DNA from: Scleroderma bovista
Taxonomy: Eukaryota > Basidiomycota > Agaricomycetes > Boletales > Sclerodermataceae
Length of the DNA stretch: 64,000 bases
Reading direction: 5' to 3'
Assembly (NCBI GenBank): GCA_037178675.1
Contig: JAYMGJ010000409.1
Location: forward strand, 16,529 to 80,528
In this document: positions 21,845 to 32,900 of the stretch, one piece after another
How positions within the stretch are numbered: the stretch's first letter is position 1
Layout of the letters: the number at the start of each line of letters is the position of its first letter
The notes under the pieces: model-generated
Told to the model about the DNA's origin: nothing
What the model saw: only the letters and a program-made list of their open reading frames with translations
Databases searched by the model: none
Translations under genes and position numbers: made by a program

Positions 21845-23416
21845 CTTGAAACGAGTTTGTAGTCGCTTGTTATCACTCCGAAGTTGTTCGGTTCCCTGCT
21901 TTGAGTGAAAGAAAAGGTCCGAGCAACCTTTCGGACATCACGCTGAATGGACCCCTGGGACCGCTTCTTCCAGGGACCTATATCCTTTTCAGGTAAGATC
22001 AATTACGTGCGAGGAACATGTCCTTCCGGTAAACCTGAGATTTTATTTCCTCTCCCTTTTGACTCTTTGTCGTCGTTGTCGTTGTCGTGTCTTATTCAGT
22101 TGGTGGAGAGTATTGCTATAAGTATTACTATATGACAGTAATACCATGTATACAAAATAAAATGTTATATTGGATATGCTACATTAATGGTACTCAGTAA
22201 ACTAAGAGTGGTGGTGTTGTTGATGTTGGTGTGGTCGTCGTCGTGGTAAATATTGGTGTTGGTCGTCGTCGGGAGTCATAGTAGACGTTGCATAGTGGTA
22301 GTTGGCGGTCGTGGTCGCGGTCGATATACTAGCATGGTGGTTGTCAGCGGTCATGGTGGCCATCGATGTTGGCAATTGGTGAGGAAAAAAAAATGCAGGT
22401 TACATAATCCCATGCTTACTCACACTACTTTCCCCACACGGACGACTTTCGCCACCACCGCTAGCGTCAATGACGACGACGATCAACGTCGACACCACCC
22501 CACTAACAACGGCGACAACGGCGCTCACCACCAATGCCGGCGACCACTGTCAACAACATCAAGGCTAAGATCCAAGACAAGGAGCGGTGAGTGGCGTGCC
22601 ACACAGCACAACGCCACAGCCACCACTACCACCGCGCGTCGGTACGACCAGACGGCGACGCCTGCCACCACTGCCACAGCGCCGACAACAATGCCGATCA
22701 CCACCAATGCGACGACGACGGCCGCTGTGCGTCGACCACCAGACGGCGGCGACAGCCACCACACCGCTACCACCAACAACGACAACGATGACGGTGGCAG
22801 CGCCGTTGACCACCACCACCAACGCGACGACGACAACCATCACCGCGCGTCGACCACTACCACCACCACCACCACCAGACGGCGACGACAGCCACCACCA
22901 CACGACCACTACCACCACCCCCAACGCAACGGCACAGCCACCACCGCACGCACCAGCATGATGAGACGGCCACAACAACTAGCACGACGGCGTCAGCACA
23001 GGCAACGATAATGACAATGACCCATAGTATAGTTTGTATCTTCCATAGTGAAATGATCACTTGGTGCACTATTATTTTTCAAGTACTGATAATAAGAGTA
23101 CTACAAATAAATTTAAGGTAGTCTGGAGACAGATTGAGCATTTTGTACTCTACTGATGGCGGCCTAGGGAATGAGGAATGATGAGAAGACGAGCTGACAG
23201 CGAGGGGGAAGTTGAACCAGTCGAGGGAAGTGAAGTCCGGCATTATATACAATGACGCATCATATTTCTCTTCATCGCTAAATTGGGGTTTCCGGAGTCT
23301 CTGTGACTCGCGACTAGTAGTCGGGGCTTTTGGTGTTCGTACCTTGTTGTTGACACGACGGAGGGAACCGAACAACTTCGGAGTGATAACAAGCGACTCA
23401 TCACTCCTTGAAACGA
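21845..23416. mobile_element. Foldback-like element with perfect 37-bp inverted repeats and triplet-repeat arms
   Basis: A perfect 37-bp inverted repeat beginning AGTCGCTTGTTATCACTCCG lies at 21861-21897 and, inverted, at 23362-23398. Direct repeats CTTGAAACGA sit just outside at 21845-21854 and 23407-23416 and look like a 10-bp target duplication. Inside, the left arm (about 22205-22375) is GGT/GTTG/GTCGTC-rich and the right arm (about 22440-22990) is CCA/CAAC/CGACGA-rich, so the two arms are broadly complementary. The whole could fold back on itself. No transposase frame is seen. Confidence 0.6.
22205..22990. repeat. Complementary triplet-repeat arms (GGT/GTC left, CCA/GAC right)
   Basis: The plus strand is G/T-rich with GGTGGT, GTTGTT and GTCGTC units up to about 22375. 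A short AT-rich hinge with an A9 run follows at 22384-22425. From there to about 22990 it is C/A-rich with CCACCA, CAACAA and GACGAC units. The long frames on both strands here encode His/Thr or Val/Gly repeats only and should not be annotated as genes. Confidence 0.8.
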
Positions 23417-23885
23417 TGGCATTGCACTCCGACCTTGAAGCGAGGGCGCCTAATACTAGGTTCCATCATGTGAATACAACTTTGTCGCGTAAGTACTCTG
23501 ACTGTCTGACAGATCAGTGACTTTCACTCCCTGCACCTGACTGAACTTAATCATACAAATGACCTAAGAATGCTATATGCCATGTGACACTTGGAAGGCA
23601 TGCATCGGGATACGCACCCGAAGTCCTGCATGCGTGCACCGCTAGGTTGATACCGACTCTTCTCACCCAAGTGGGCGTTGTTGCAGGGTTGCAACAGGGG
23701 TAGCTGCCGAGTGAAACCTCCCAAGTGCAGAAGACCACAAGTTGTGGGTTTGTTCTACAACAGACAAGTTATGTATCTCTTCCTTGTGACCTTCGCATCT
23801 TGGAATTATCACTGATGGGCCCGTGATAACAGGTGGCATCTGCCATTAAATACACGGCATACGTTGGCCGCAGGTTGAAGAGCAT

Positions 23886-24260
23886 CAATTCAAATAACCC
23901 AGGTTGACAGCATTGGCTTACTAGTCCTTGCAATCTGTGGCCAGAGAGTTGCGTCGCGTAAAACCAAAGCTCTACGGCGCTGTGGGCGAGGAGATCAATC
24001 GGCAGATTAACGCGTTGTCTTTGAACATACACTGCACAAGTGATAACAACCGACTGTCAGTGACGAGACAAGGCGAGTCCAACCCGGATGATGAAGAAGC
24101 ATGCATAGATCCTACTAGAATTTCTAGCGGGAATAATAGGAACGAAGCGTAGTGGTGATAGGAGGCTTATTGAGTGGATGAAGTTTTGGATGTGTCTTGC
24201 GCTTCTCGAGACGGTAAGTTCGCCTGCGTTGACATTGTGATGTCCGTATTGCTAGTACTT
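23886..24260 (+). pseudogene. 3' fragment of a DUF6533-type membrane protein gene
   Basis: From about 23886 the DNA is clearly related to the last exon and 3' flank of the intact gene at 25478-27090 (compare with 26812-27190). The encoded piece includes SIGLLVLAICGQ-like and INRQINALSLNIHCTSDN segments and ends with a TAG at about 24150-24152. A 12-nt deletion, in frame, removes residues after the GQRV motif. None of the transmembrane exons found in the two downstream copies is recognisable upstream. It looks like a truncated third member of the array. Confidence 0.7.
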
Positions 24261-25477
24261 GATCGCTGACAACATATATGAACCAGCCTGTAACGACGGG
24301 TGTGGCATAATTGGCCCAAGGGCGTAACTTACCAGTTGATCCGTGTCTCTCCTGGGCTAGAGTTTATCTCTCCCTCGGAAACCTTGTGGAGGAAGGCGAT
24401 TTGCATATGCACACATGGCATGCATTTCAAGAACCAAGGACTTTGATAGCTGTATAAAAACAATATTTAGTCTCGCGACTGGGACATTGGAGTTGATTCT
24501 GGTCGTGCATTTTCTCGTGTAAGTGGTACTCAAACCTCCAGGCACTTGAAACAATGACAATACTCTCCAACACCGAGGTCATGGTCTGCTGCGCTGGCAG
24601 AGAGTAGCCCATGGGCCGCATCTGTGAATGTGACCGCTGAGCTCCATGGCAACTTTCCTGTACTAATCAGCGACCCTTCCTCCTGCACGTTGAGAACACA
24701 CTTCCCTTGTATGTACTAATCTGCAAAGGCGTCGAATAACGCTATGCGCTTCCTGAGTTTTTAAATAAGTACTTATGTAGGACGTGCGTTAGTACTCTGA
24801 TTGGAGACGAGGTTTACAACAAAGCTAAACCAAACGGGGGCAAAGCTTTTGGGCACTTCGCTTCTACTATGTCTTGGAGATTAGTCACTGAGCTGAAAAA
24901 TGGACGAATTCTTGCTGCTTTTGATTTCTTTGAATGCTCGGCAAGTACTAGTGTAAGTAGAAAGTTTGAAAGCATCCAGCTATTAAGTTCAACGGTTGCA
25001 TTTTTTTTTTTTGGACAAGTGATAATAAGATATAGCTATTAGTAGTAACCGACTAGTCTAGTCCTACACAAACACTAAGTCGACTACCCCGGAGGGACAG
25101 CCGGTCCGAGGGAAAATGCTCTTACTATCCGTCTTGGGACGGGTGTGTCGGACTGCGTAAACTCACTGGTGATCCCGTTTTAGGTAGGGGACCTGGTGAG
25201 CACTGAGTGTGATACCCACTTCGCTTGCATTTTACAGATCAATTCAAGGGCGTGAAACTTAACGCGACGTAACGATCCGATAGTCCGCCGTGTGATCACT
25301 TCGGGGTGTATTTTCCCGGATGTACCGTGTACTATACCATATGTCGCAATTCAGGGGTTAATTACAGGGTCCAGCTTAGTGTGCGTTCCATAAGTAGTTG
25401 AGTTTAAATACAGTTGCTCAAACCTTGACCATGTGATATGACTTTTAACTCCCTGGGTGGCCCAACGTCACATTACC
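24261..25477. other. Spacer between array members
   Basis: No gene recognised. Around 24493-24585 the DNA resembles the two flanks of the foldback-like element (21809-21854 joined to 23407-23433), as an uninterrupted version would. A T10-rich tract occurs near 25001. Confidence 0.4.
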
Positions 25478-27090
25478 ATGGACACAGTGGATATCCTCAC
25501 ATTTATGCATGATTTGTGGTTGGTGCAGTGAGTCTTCCTTGCTGTCGGCCATAAACCTGATGCGATGAACTGTGATATAGGATATTCTTGACAGTTGGAT
25601 ACACACTTCTTTGGTACGATTACTTTCTAACCATTGGAGATGAGGTGAGCTTAGCCCAAGCCGCACACCTTGAAGGTAGTGACATACTATCTATTCCCTC
25701 TTATAGGTCGAATATATCTGGAAATCGCCTTGGACAACGGTGAAGGCTACCTATTTATTGAAACGCTATGGGACACTCGTCGGTCAAACTGTCGTTGGGA
25801 TCCAAGTAACTGCTTTATACCCCGAGCTTTGGAAAGATGTATGTCCCTGTGCATTAGTATAGTTTCTCGTCTAATATTTTTGTTGCAGGCTTGCGAAGGT
25901 TACGCGATATTCCTTGGGATATACCTTATACTTTCTCTAGAATTCGCACACAGTAAGTCTACTGCATTACTATTTTATGTATATTTTGACGTCCGGTAGA
26001 CCTAGTTTTCTTGCGAGCATGGGCACTCTGGGGTGGTAGTCGACACGTGTTAAGAAGTATCCTCGTTGGATACACTGCGATACTCATCTTAATCGTAGCT
26101 GGAATTACAGAACAGAATGACCCTACGAACAGTAAGTTTATCACTTTTAGGCTTAGATTGACAACTAGTGAGGTACTCCATTCTTCAGTAGAGCTCGTTG
26201 CGGGTGTCTGTCATCGACGTGTACCAGGTAAGTGAAGTAAGCAACATAGTTCACTTCTAATGTTCTTCACTTGCTGGGGCCCTGCAGATCATGTAGTAAG
26301 CTCCTTCGGTTCCTGTAAGGATATCATAGTGCTGACAACATTGTTTAGTGGCTTCTTTATTTCATGAGTTTGGTCCTGGATACATTGGTGTACTGCACGT
26401 CCATATACGCTCTCCAGGCATATCGGGCAGGGTCCCCAAACAATGGTCCCTTGTTATTTCGAGTGCTCATGAGAAGTAGTAAGTGTTTCTCGGCTACCAT
26501 TACCTTCTTCAAACTAAGGTACTACTATTAGTTACGATGTTCTATTTTGTAAGGCAACTATGTCGTAAAAGGTCAAGTTTTTTTTCCTTATAATTTTCAG
26601 GTCAACGTGTTTCACGATGTCATGTACATCATTGCTTGGTAAGTCTATGAACCTATCCAGAAGTTGTCTCAATAATCATATTTGTCAGGACCGTGCACGG
26701 AGACGTAGGTAGCACATCTAATCAATTTTCTTGGCTCAACTTCACTTTCAGAGTCCTAAGGCGAACATGTCAACATGGTATGAAATTAGGGCACCTCCAG
26801 TGCCTTCTCTTCAAATGACCCAATTTGACAGCATTGGCTTACCAGTCCTCGTGATCTGTAGCCAGAGAGTGGTGATCGACTTGCGTCGAATACAACCAGC
26901 ATTTTACGGTGCAGAAGAAGTGAGCAAGGAAGTCAACCGGCAGATTGGCGCGTTGTCTTTGAATGTCCACTGTACAAATGACAACGACCGACTGTTTGCG
27001 ACGAGAGAAGGCGACCCCAACCCGGATGTTGAAGAAACACGCATAGATCCTACTAGAATTTCTAGCGGGGATAATAGGAACAAAGTTTAG
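25478..27090 (+). CDS. DUF6533-type multi-pass membrane protein, 342 aa, 12 exons
   Basis: Exons: 25478-25527, 25581-25644, 25707-25838, 25889-25952, 26000-26131, 26189-26227, 26288-26295, 26349-26478, 26532-26548, 26601-26638, 26689-26704 and 26752-27090. They sum to 343 codons. The N-terminal part carries the DUF6533 hallmark: a tyrosine-aspartate helix (LLWYDYFLTIGDE) followed by VEYIWKSPW. Further hydrophobic helices include YAIFLGIYLILSLEFAH, LVFLRAWALWGG, SILVGYTAILILIVAG and WLLYFMSLVLDTLVY. The soluble C-terminus is about 110 residues. Function of the family is unknown; it is abundant in Agaricomycetes and looks receptor- or transporter-like by topology only. Exon lengths 64, 132, 64, 39, 8, 130, 17 and 38 recur in matching order in the copy at 28946-30879, which supports the model strongly, including the microexons. 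Confidence 0.85.
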
Positions 27091-28945
27091 GTGTTAACGC
27101 TCATCAGTGAGTGAATGATGCTTTGAATTTGTCTTGCGCAGGCAAAATAATTATAGTAAGTTCATCTGTGTTGACATTGCAATGCTTGCACTAAACTGAT
27201 GACGCAACAAGTACGAACCAATGGGTGACCTCCCCCGGAGATCGGATGTCGTCTTTCAGGGATGCCAACAGGAACTATGTATCTCTTTGGTTCCAATGAC
27301 CCTACACATGATACACAGTAGTCTATTCTAGTAAGATGGAATGAACATAGTAAATAATATGCTGTATATTAATCTTAGTGCAGAAAATTCCGAGTGCGCT
27401 ATTATCTTGGCACTGAAATGATATTCAGTGGCTTCGCCATCTAAACTGAATCAAGTAATGTTAATGTTACTACGGTGTCATGAAGGACTTCTGCATACCG
27501 ACTCGATCTCTGGCCTAGACACGTCGGCAGGTTTTCGCATACACTTGTTCGACACATACCCTCCTTCGACGAAATCTAGTCTACATTTTTTCTCGCTCTG
27601 CACGGCGGCCGCACATTTGCATGATGCTGGTTGTTTTCATGGGATGGTGAGGGTGACATGAGGACTCGGACAGACGACACTGATCAGCAGCATGTGTCCA
27701 ATCTCGGTGATACAGATGGCTGAACCGGCAGACGGGCACGAAGCGCGTTCAACTGAACAAAATTAGTGTTAACATTGGCACGAACAGACCTGGCAGGCCA
27801 ACACATTGAGAACTGAAACGGGCGAAGTGGCGACAGCGAATCACATCACCTTGACCACGAATGTAAACTGGACCAATAAAATACGACACACCGGATGATC
27901 TTTCAACGATTGGTGTCGCAGCGGGGAGGCGAACTTCACGCTCAGATATACCTACATCAAATAGCATCCTAGTGTTCACTGAAGAACAACCGCGGAAAGA
28001 CGTTCAGAAGACAAAGTTGTCATGGATTAGTCTGAGAACCCAGCTCGAAGAAAATGGATGTGCATCATTGGGAGAGAACTTACGGGTGCCCCCATGGATC
28101 CCAGGAGATAATTGTCGCTATTCGCGGGTGTGGCTATGTCTCCATACCGTGTAGTCTACGGGTCCGTATGATCCATAAGCACTCGCTTCATTGACATCTA
28201 ACAACATCTAACTTAGCGAGCGGTCGCCATAGACTCTCTACTCTCACGTTCTGGTTTCTTCCCTTGCACACAGATCGCGAATCATGCGGAGACGAGCGCG
28301 TAGAAAGGTACCTTAGTGAGTGCAGCGTGCATACATACATAGTAAGATTTGGGGGGGCGTAACGGGGACAACTGGTGACGAGATTTTCTTGGATAAGAGG
28401 CTCGATCAGGTGTTGGCAGGTGTTGGCGCACTTGAGTGAAGGTCGGCACCTATAGTAACTGTAAATCTTTGCAAGGGCACCAACCTCCGTTTGGAAGTGG
28501 CTGCAGCAACGCTGTCAGACACCTGTTGGGTTTGGCTACAAAGGCGCTCAGACTCCCAGACTCTGGGGTGCACGAGAGCAACTTTCAGGAACAGTGGTTG
28601 ATTTGAGATGAGAAACGGTGAATCAATGCAAGGACTTGGAAGTCAGGTGGTTTGCTAGTAGTAAGATGTATCATTCAGCTACAGGTACTAATGAGCTAAG
28701 TCCCGAAAATGATTGAATGCAAGTCACCAGTGGTTCACTCAGTCGAGCTTTTTCAAGACTTTGTGCAATAGGCACCTGGTACTGAGCCAGACACCCGGGT
28801 AAGCGACCAGTCCGCTACTTACCTAAATGGACACCAGGCTAGCCCAATCCTTTCGTCAAATACATCGGAACCTCGGGAGCCAAGCCAAAGCTGGTTATAT
28901 ACTTCGTTCAAATAGCATGGATTTTCATCTGAGCATCCCCACGAC
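27091..28945. other. Spacer between array members
   Basis: Up to about 27190 the DNA resembles the 3' flank of the truncated copy. Beyond that only unconvincing short frames are present. The last few hundred bases should hold the promoter of the next gene. Confidence 0.4.
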
Positions 28946-30879
28946 ATGTCCGACAACAGTCCCTCCTTTCTGTGGGATGTGCACTTGCAGCGGTGAGCTT
29001 TCTTTCGATCGTACGAGTGCGTGATGCGATTGGTTGTCAGGTGCTCCGTGATGAGTGGTTTCGGACTGCTGGTGTACGACTATCTTCTCACTTTCGACGA
29101 CGAGGTAAGCCTGGTATAGGCTAAGATACACGATTTGCTCTAGTTTGTTTCCCGGATTGGATAGATCCAATATATATGGAACTCGCCTTGGACGCCAGTC
29201 AAGATCGTCTATTTACTGAACCGCTACGGCGTGCTTTTGGGCCAAACGGTCGTTTGTGCCCAGGAAGTAGGGGCCTTCCAAGTCTCGCAACGTGTAGGTC
29301 TCAATCTAGTGCGAGCCATCGTGCCTGATTTTTTTCCTCTACATAAGACTTGTGAAATTTACGCGATATTCCTTGGTATCCACATCGTGCTCTCTCTGGA
29401 AACCGGACACAGTAAGTCCGTGGCGCAGCGGATGCCAGCGTGTATTGATCTTTTTCAGTCCTGGTTATCATGCGTGCTTGGGTCATCTGGGGAGGTTGCC
29501 CGCGTCTTCTGTTGGTAATAGCGTTTTTATACGTCGCGACACTTGCCTCGATTGTCCCGAGCGTAGTGGAAGGCAATGAGTTTTCAAACAGTAAGTTAAT
29601 GAGGATTGGTTAGCTATTGACAACTGAGACACTATTGCATAGTCGGATCAATTGCAGCCATATGTTACCGTTCTATTCCAGGCAAGTATTAATCCTGTAT
29701 CTACCATGTCATTGCTTATGCACCACCATCACCTACAGTTCGTGCAGTAGGTTATAATTATTCCTGTGTTTCCACAATGTTCAACTTATTGCTCAGTGGC
29801 TCCTATTTGTTGCCAGCTTAGTACTGGATACGTTCGTATACTCCTTCACCTCGCACGCTCTTTGGCGGTACCGCAGAACATTCGGGAGAGGCTGTCCGCC
29901 ATTGGTTCAAACGCTCATGCTAAATGGCGAGTTCCCGATTTTCCGATCACGTTTGGCACGTTTAGATTGAAATCGTGTGTTAGTTACTACTTTCTACTTG
30001 GTGTGTAGAACTACGACGGAACCTTCGATTCATTAAGAAGCTTCTCTTTTTCAGGTCAATGTTGTTCGCCAAATAGCAGGATCAGTCTGTTGGTAAGTCT
30101 GGACTCGTATAAGGGCAATTAACAAAGTAATGATCATGATTATCAGGACCATATTGGCAAACGTGTGTCACTCATCTAAGGCAGCCTTTGATTCTGATCG
30201 ACATACTTTAGAGCCCCAAAGCATTCATATCGACAGGGTACGGAACACAAGCGTTACTTTTTTCCATTCAATTGACTATGTGACAAGAATTGGCTTGCCA
30301 ATTGTTGCTATTTCTGGCCAGAGGGTGGTGCATAACCTGCGAAGCATCAGAGAAACATCATTCGGTACCCAAGACTTGAGTCAGGCGATTGACCAGCAGA
30401 TAAGAGGATTTGCCTCCACGTCCCCGGGCTTGCTGCGAGAGGCTGACAACCAAACCCTACCTGTGATCATAGAAGAGGAGGAAGAGGACACGCATATTAA
30501 GGGTATAGAGATGGTAGACATGCCTGGCCATGACGCCTCCAGTTTTGACGTGGAGGTTGATAATGGGCTTCCAGGAGAATCAAGTCTGTGCCTGTCAGAG
30601 GATTGGTGGGTTCTCTGTATTGACAAGGCAATGGCATTGGATAACTCAAGTACTAACGCAGCAAACATAGGACACGCTTTGATGGTTCCCCTGTATGATC
30701 AGGAGCTGTCGCTGAAACCAGCAAACCCTCCCAAAGAAAACCATCAAATTTCCGGCCGTTTTCTCAGAACGAACTTGATGGCTTCAACAGATTCGCCACG
30801 GTATCCCTCGTGCACCCTTGCGCGAAGCTACTACGCAAACTGCCTAGTTCCCACGGCAGAGTCAGTCACTGTTCACTGA
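28946..30879 (+). CDS. DUF6533-type multi-pass membrane protein, 466 aa, 11 exons
   Basis: Exons: 28946-28992, 29041-29104, 29165-29293, 29348-29411, 29459-29590, 29643-29681, 29739-29746, 29797-29926, 29984-30000, 30055-30092 and 30147-30879. The sum is 467 codons. The first helix reads FGLLVYDYLLTFDDE and is followed by IQYIWNSPWTPVKIVYLLNR. Later helices are YAIFLGIHIVLSLETGH, LVIMRAWVIWGG, LLLVIAFLYVATLASIVPSV and WLLFVASLVLDTFVY. The C-terminal tail (about 245 residues, acidic EEEEEDTHIKG segment) is much longer than in the sister gene, partly because the last intron of that gene is read through here. Two introns appear to use GC donors (29682 and 29927). Membrane protein of unknown role. 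Confidence 0.85.
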
Positions 30880-31240
30880 ACTAACGAGATAAATATGTAT
30901 AGGCACCAGCATGATGGGAGCTAAAAACTGTCGATATCATCCAGTACATTTTGAAGGAACGACGACTCGTTAGGTGACCTCTGCCTACTACGGGAGACTA
31001 GTAGTACATGTTACCGGACAACACTCCGCTCTAATCCTAGTAGACCATCCTTATACTAAAGCCGTCTTATTTGGATTTTATCGGTGAGATCATTGGTGAT
31101 CTGGTAGAGACTCTGAGAGTCAGAACCAAATGCACGCGGCACGTTTCCGGCGCCTATTTTCGTTGCCCTCGCTCCGACTACAGACGCACGGACCACTCTC
31201 AGAATATTCCTTGTGACATTACTGGCGCCCCAATTCGCGG
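30880..31240. other. Spacer before the lectin gene
   Basis: No gene or element recognised in 361 bases. Confidence 0.4.
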
Positions 31241-32525
31241 ATGCTAAGGCACGGCGTCTACATGTTCTTCAACGTTGAAAGTGGACAAGTTGCGGACATG
31301 ATTGGGCGCCATCTCGTAGGTAAGCTGGAAGCTATGTACTTCAGCTGCCTTCGCCCTACATAGTCGCTACCCACTGACTGGCCGATCAGGGGGATGGCCG
31401 AGTGACTCACGTACTCAGGAGGTCAGTTCGTTGAATTCATCATAACAACCCGACTACAGGTCAACGAGCCTAGCCTCATAATACTACGTTACACTGTACA
31501 GTGGGAAGTCACACCTCTCGGGCATGGTTACACCATTTGCAACCGCGGCACTGGCATGTATCTGTCGGTGGTCGTCATCAGGAACACTGCGCCCATTATC
31601 CCTACCCACTTTCCAGTGGCATGGGACTTCAGAATGGTGCAGGTCCCAGACCAGCATGAGCCTTGCTACGAGTAAGCAGACATGATTTTCACCCCGTCCA
31701 CCCCCCAGCCACAAGCCGTGTGTTCCATGCTAATGCGCACACAGGATTTGCTGGCCGCACACGCCGTACAAATTCGAAGTGGCACTTGCAGATTCGGGGG
31801 ACGAAGATCAACGACGAAGGGTGAGGGAGCATCGTTCTTTCACCGCTTCTGAGAGAGACAGCGTTTGAGTGACGCGACGGGCGTATATCCACCAGAACAT
31901 GGACGAGGAGGCACTGTTGCACTACATGCAACGGTGCAGACTATGGAGACTCGTGCTTCGTGGCACGTTTACGGACGACGGGAGGGTTCGCATTCCCAGG
32001 ACAATAGGAAGGAGGGAGTGGCAAGGTAACATGAGGCGCCGTGCACCACCCGTCGCGGGCACTGCTGTTCCCGCCGGTCTACATCAAGCGGGAACGGAAG
32101 AGATGGAAGAGATACCGACAGTAGTGGTGACACGCTCGGCCCAAGACCCAACGGATGTCATCGGACCCGACAATGCTCAAGATGAGGACATGGAACCCAT
32201 GACGCAGCCTTCCGTGACGGAGCTGGAGTATGGATCTTTGGAGCGTCGCCCCACAACGTCATCAGAGCTTCATGGTTCTGGCGGTACTCGCGCCATCGAG
32301 ATCAGGCGAAGTGATCCGCCTGGGATGACCGAGGGTGACTATGGGTCGTTGAGACGTCAGCCTACTGGACGTCGGTTGCGTAGACGCCAGCCTTCGGTGA
32401 CTACGGGGTCCATTGGTCGTCTTAGTGAATCTCGAGAAGGTGAAATAATGGATAAGGATGACCGTACAGCATTGGAACGTCAGCCGACGCTTGGACGTCG
32501 GTTGCGCAGGTTCCTTGGAGTGTAG
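31241..32525 (+). CDS. Ricin-B-like (beta-trefoil) lectin with Arg-rich repeat tail, 345 aa
   Basis: Exons 31241-31319, 31419-31671, 31745-31820 and 31896-32525 sum to 346 codons. The first 130 residues follow the layout of fungal ricin-B lectin-like proteins: GVYMFFNVESGQVADMIG, then QWEVTPLGHGYTICNRGTGM with YLSV, then FPVAWDFRMVQ and ICWPHTPYKFEVALAD. Such folds bind sugars, usually outside or in the cytosol; no signal peptide is present. The last exon adds about 210 residues not expected for the family, with three loose repeats: EYGSLERRPT, DYGSLRRQPTGRRLRRRQPS and LERQPTLGRRLRRFLGV. If the third intron (31821-31895) is not removed, the protein stops at 31868 after 151 residues, so two forms may exist. 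It follows directly after the DUF6533 array. Confidence 0.7.
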
Positions 32526-32900
32526 ACTATCAATACATGTTATTAGTCATGAGACTGCTGGTGACCGGTCACCAATGACAGTCCACGTATTTATCATGTC
32601 TGTATATCGCCATCAGTCTATTGCCCATAAGTTTGGGTTGGTAATCGGTTCTCTGCAGCCACACGCATGTGTACACCTGCTGACATTGACGATGATCTTC
32701 GCGAGGTCCCCTTAATCTGACTGACGCTGTAGTCAGAGATTACATGAACACACTGTCTGAATACTTAAACTAGAAGGGTTACTACAAAGGCGACGGATGC
32801 TAAGAACACACTTGACATTGGATATTGTTGATGATGGGAAAGCAGTATCAGTATCATGACACTCTCTCGTGACACTGTATGTGGCTAGTGCAGCACACAT
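32526..32900. other. Intergenic stretch between convergent genes
   Basis: No gene or element recognised; should hold the 3' ends of the lectin and MMS2 genes. Confidence 0.4.

Larger units (their letters stand above)
20492..23885. other. Accessory region without genes: TIR element, (TC)n, foldback-like element
   Basis: Between TYR1 and the membrane-protein array lie the TIR element at 20565-21401, a 40-nt (TC)n run, and a 1.5-kb inverted-repeat element (separate entries). The intervening DNA includes AAACAAGGT-type dispersed motifs (about 21420 and 21740). The long frames at 22253-23011 on both strands are products of triplet repeats, not genes. Confidence 0.55.

Noticed and set aside
22253..23011. 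Long open frames on both strands (up to 252 codons) rich in His/Thr or Val/Gly
   Set aside because: They are translations of triplet-repeat DNA; all frames are open because the units lack stop codons.
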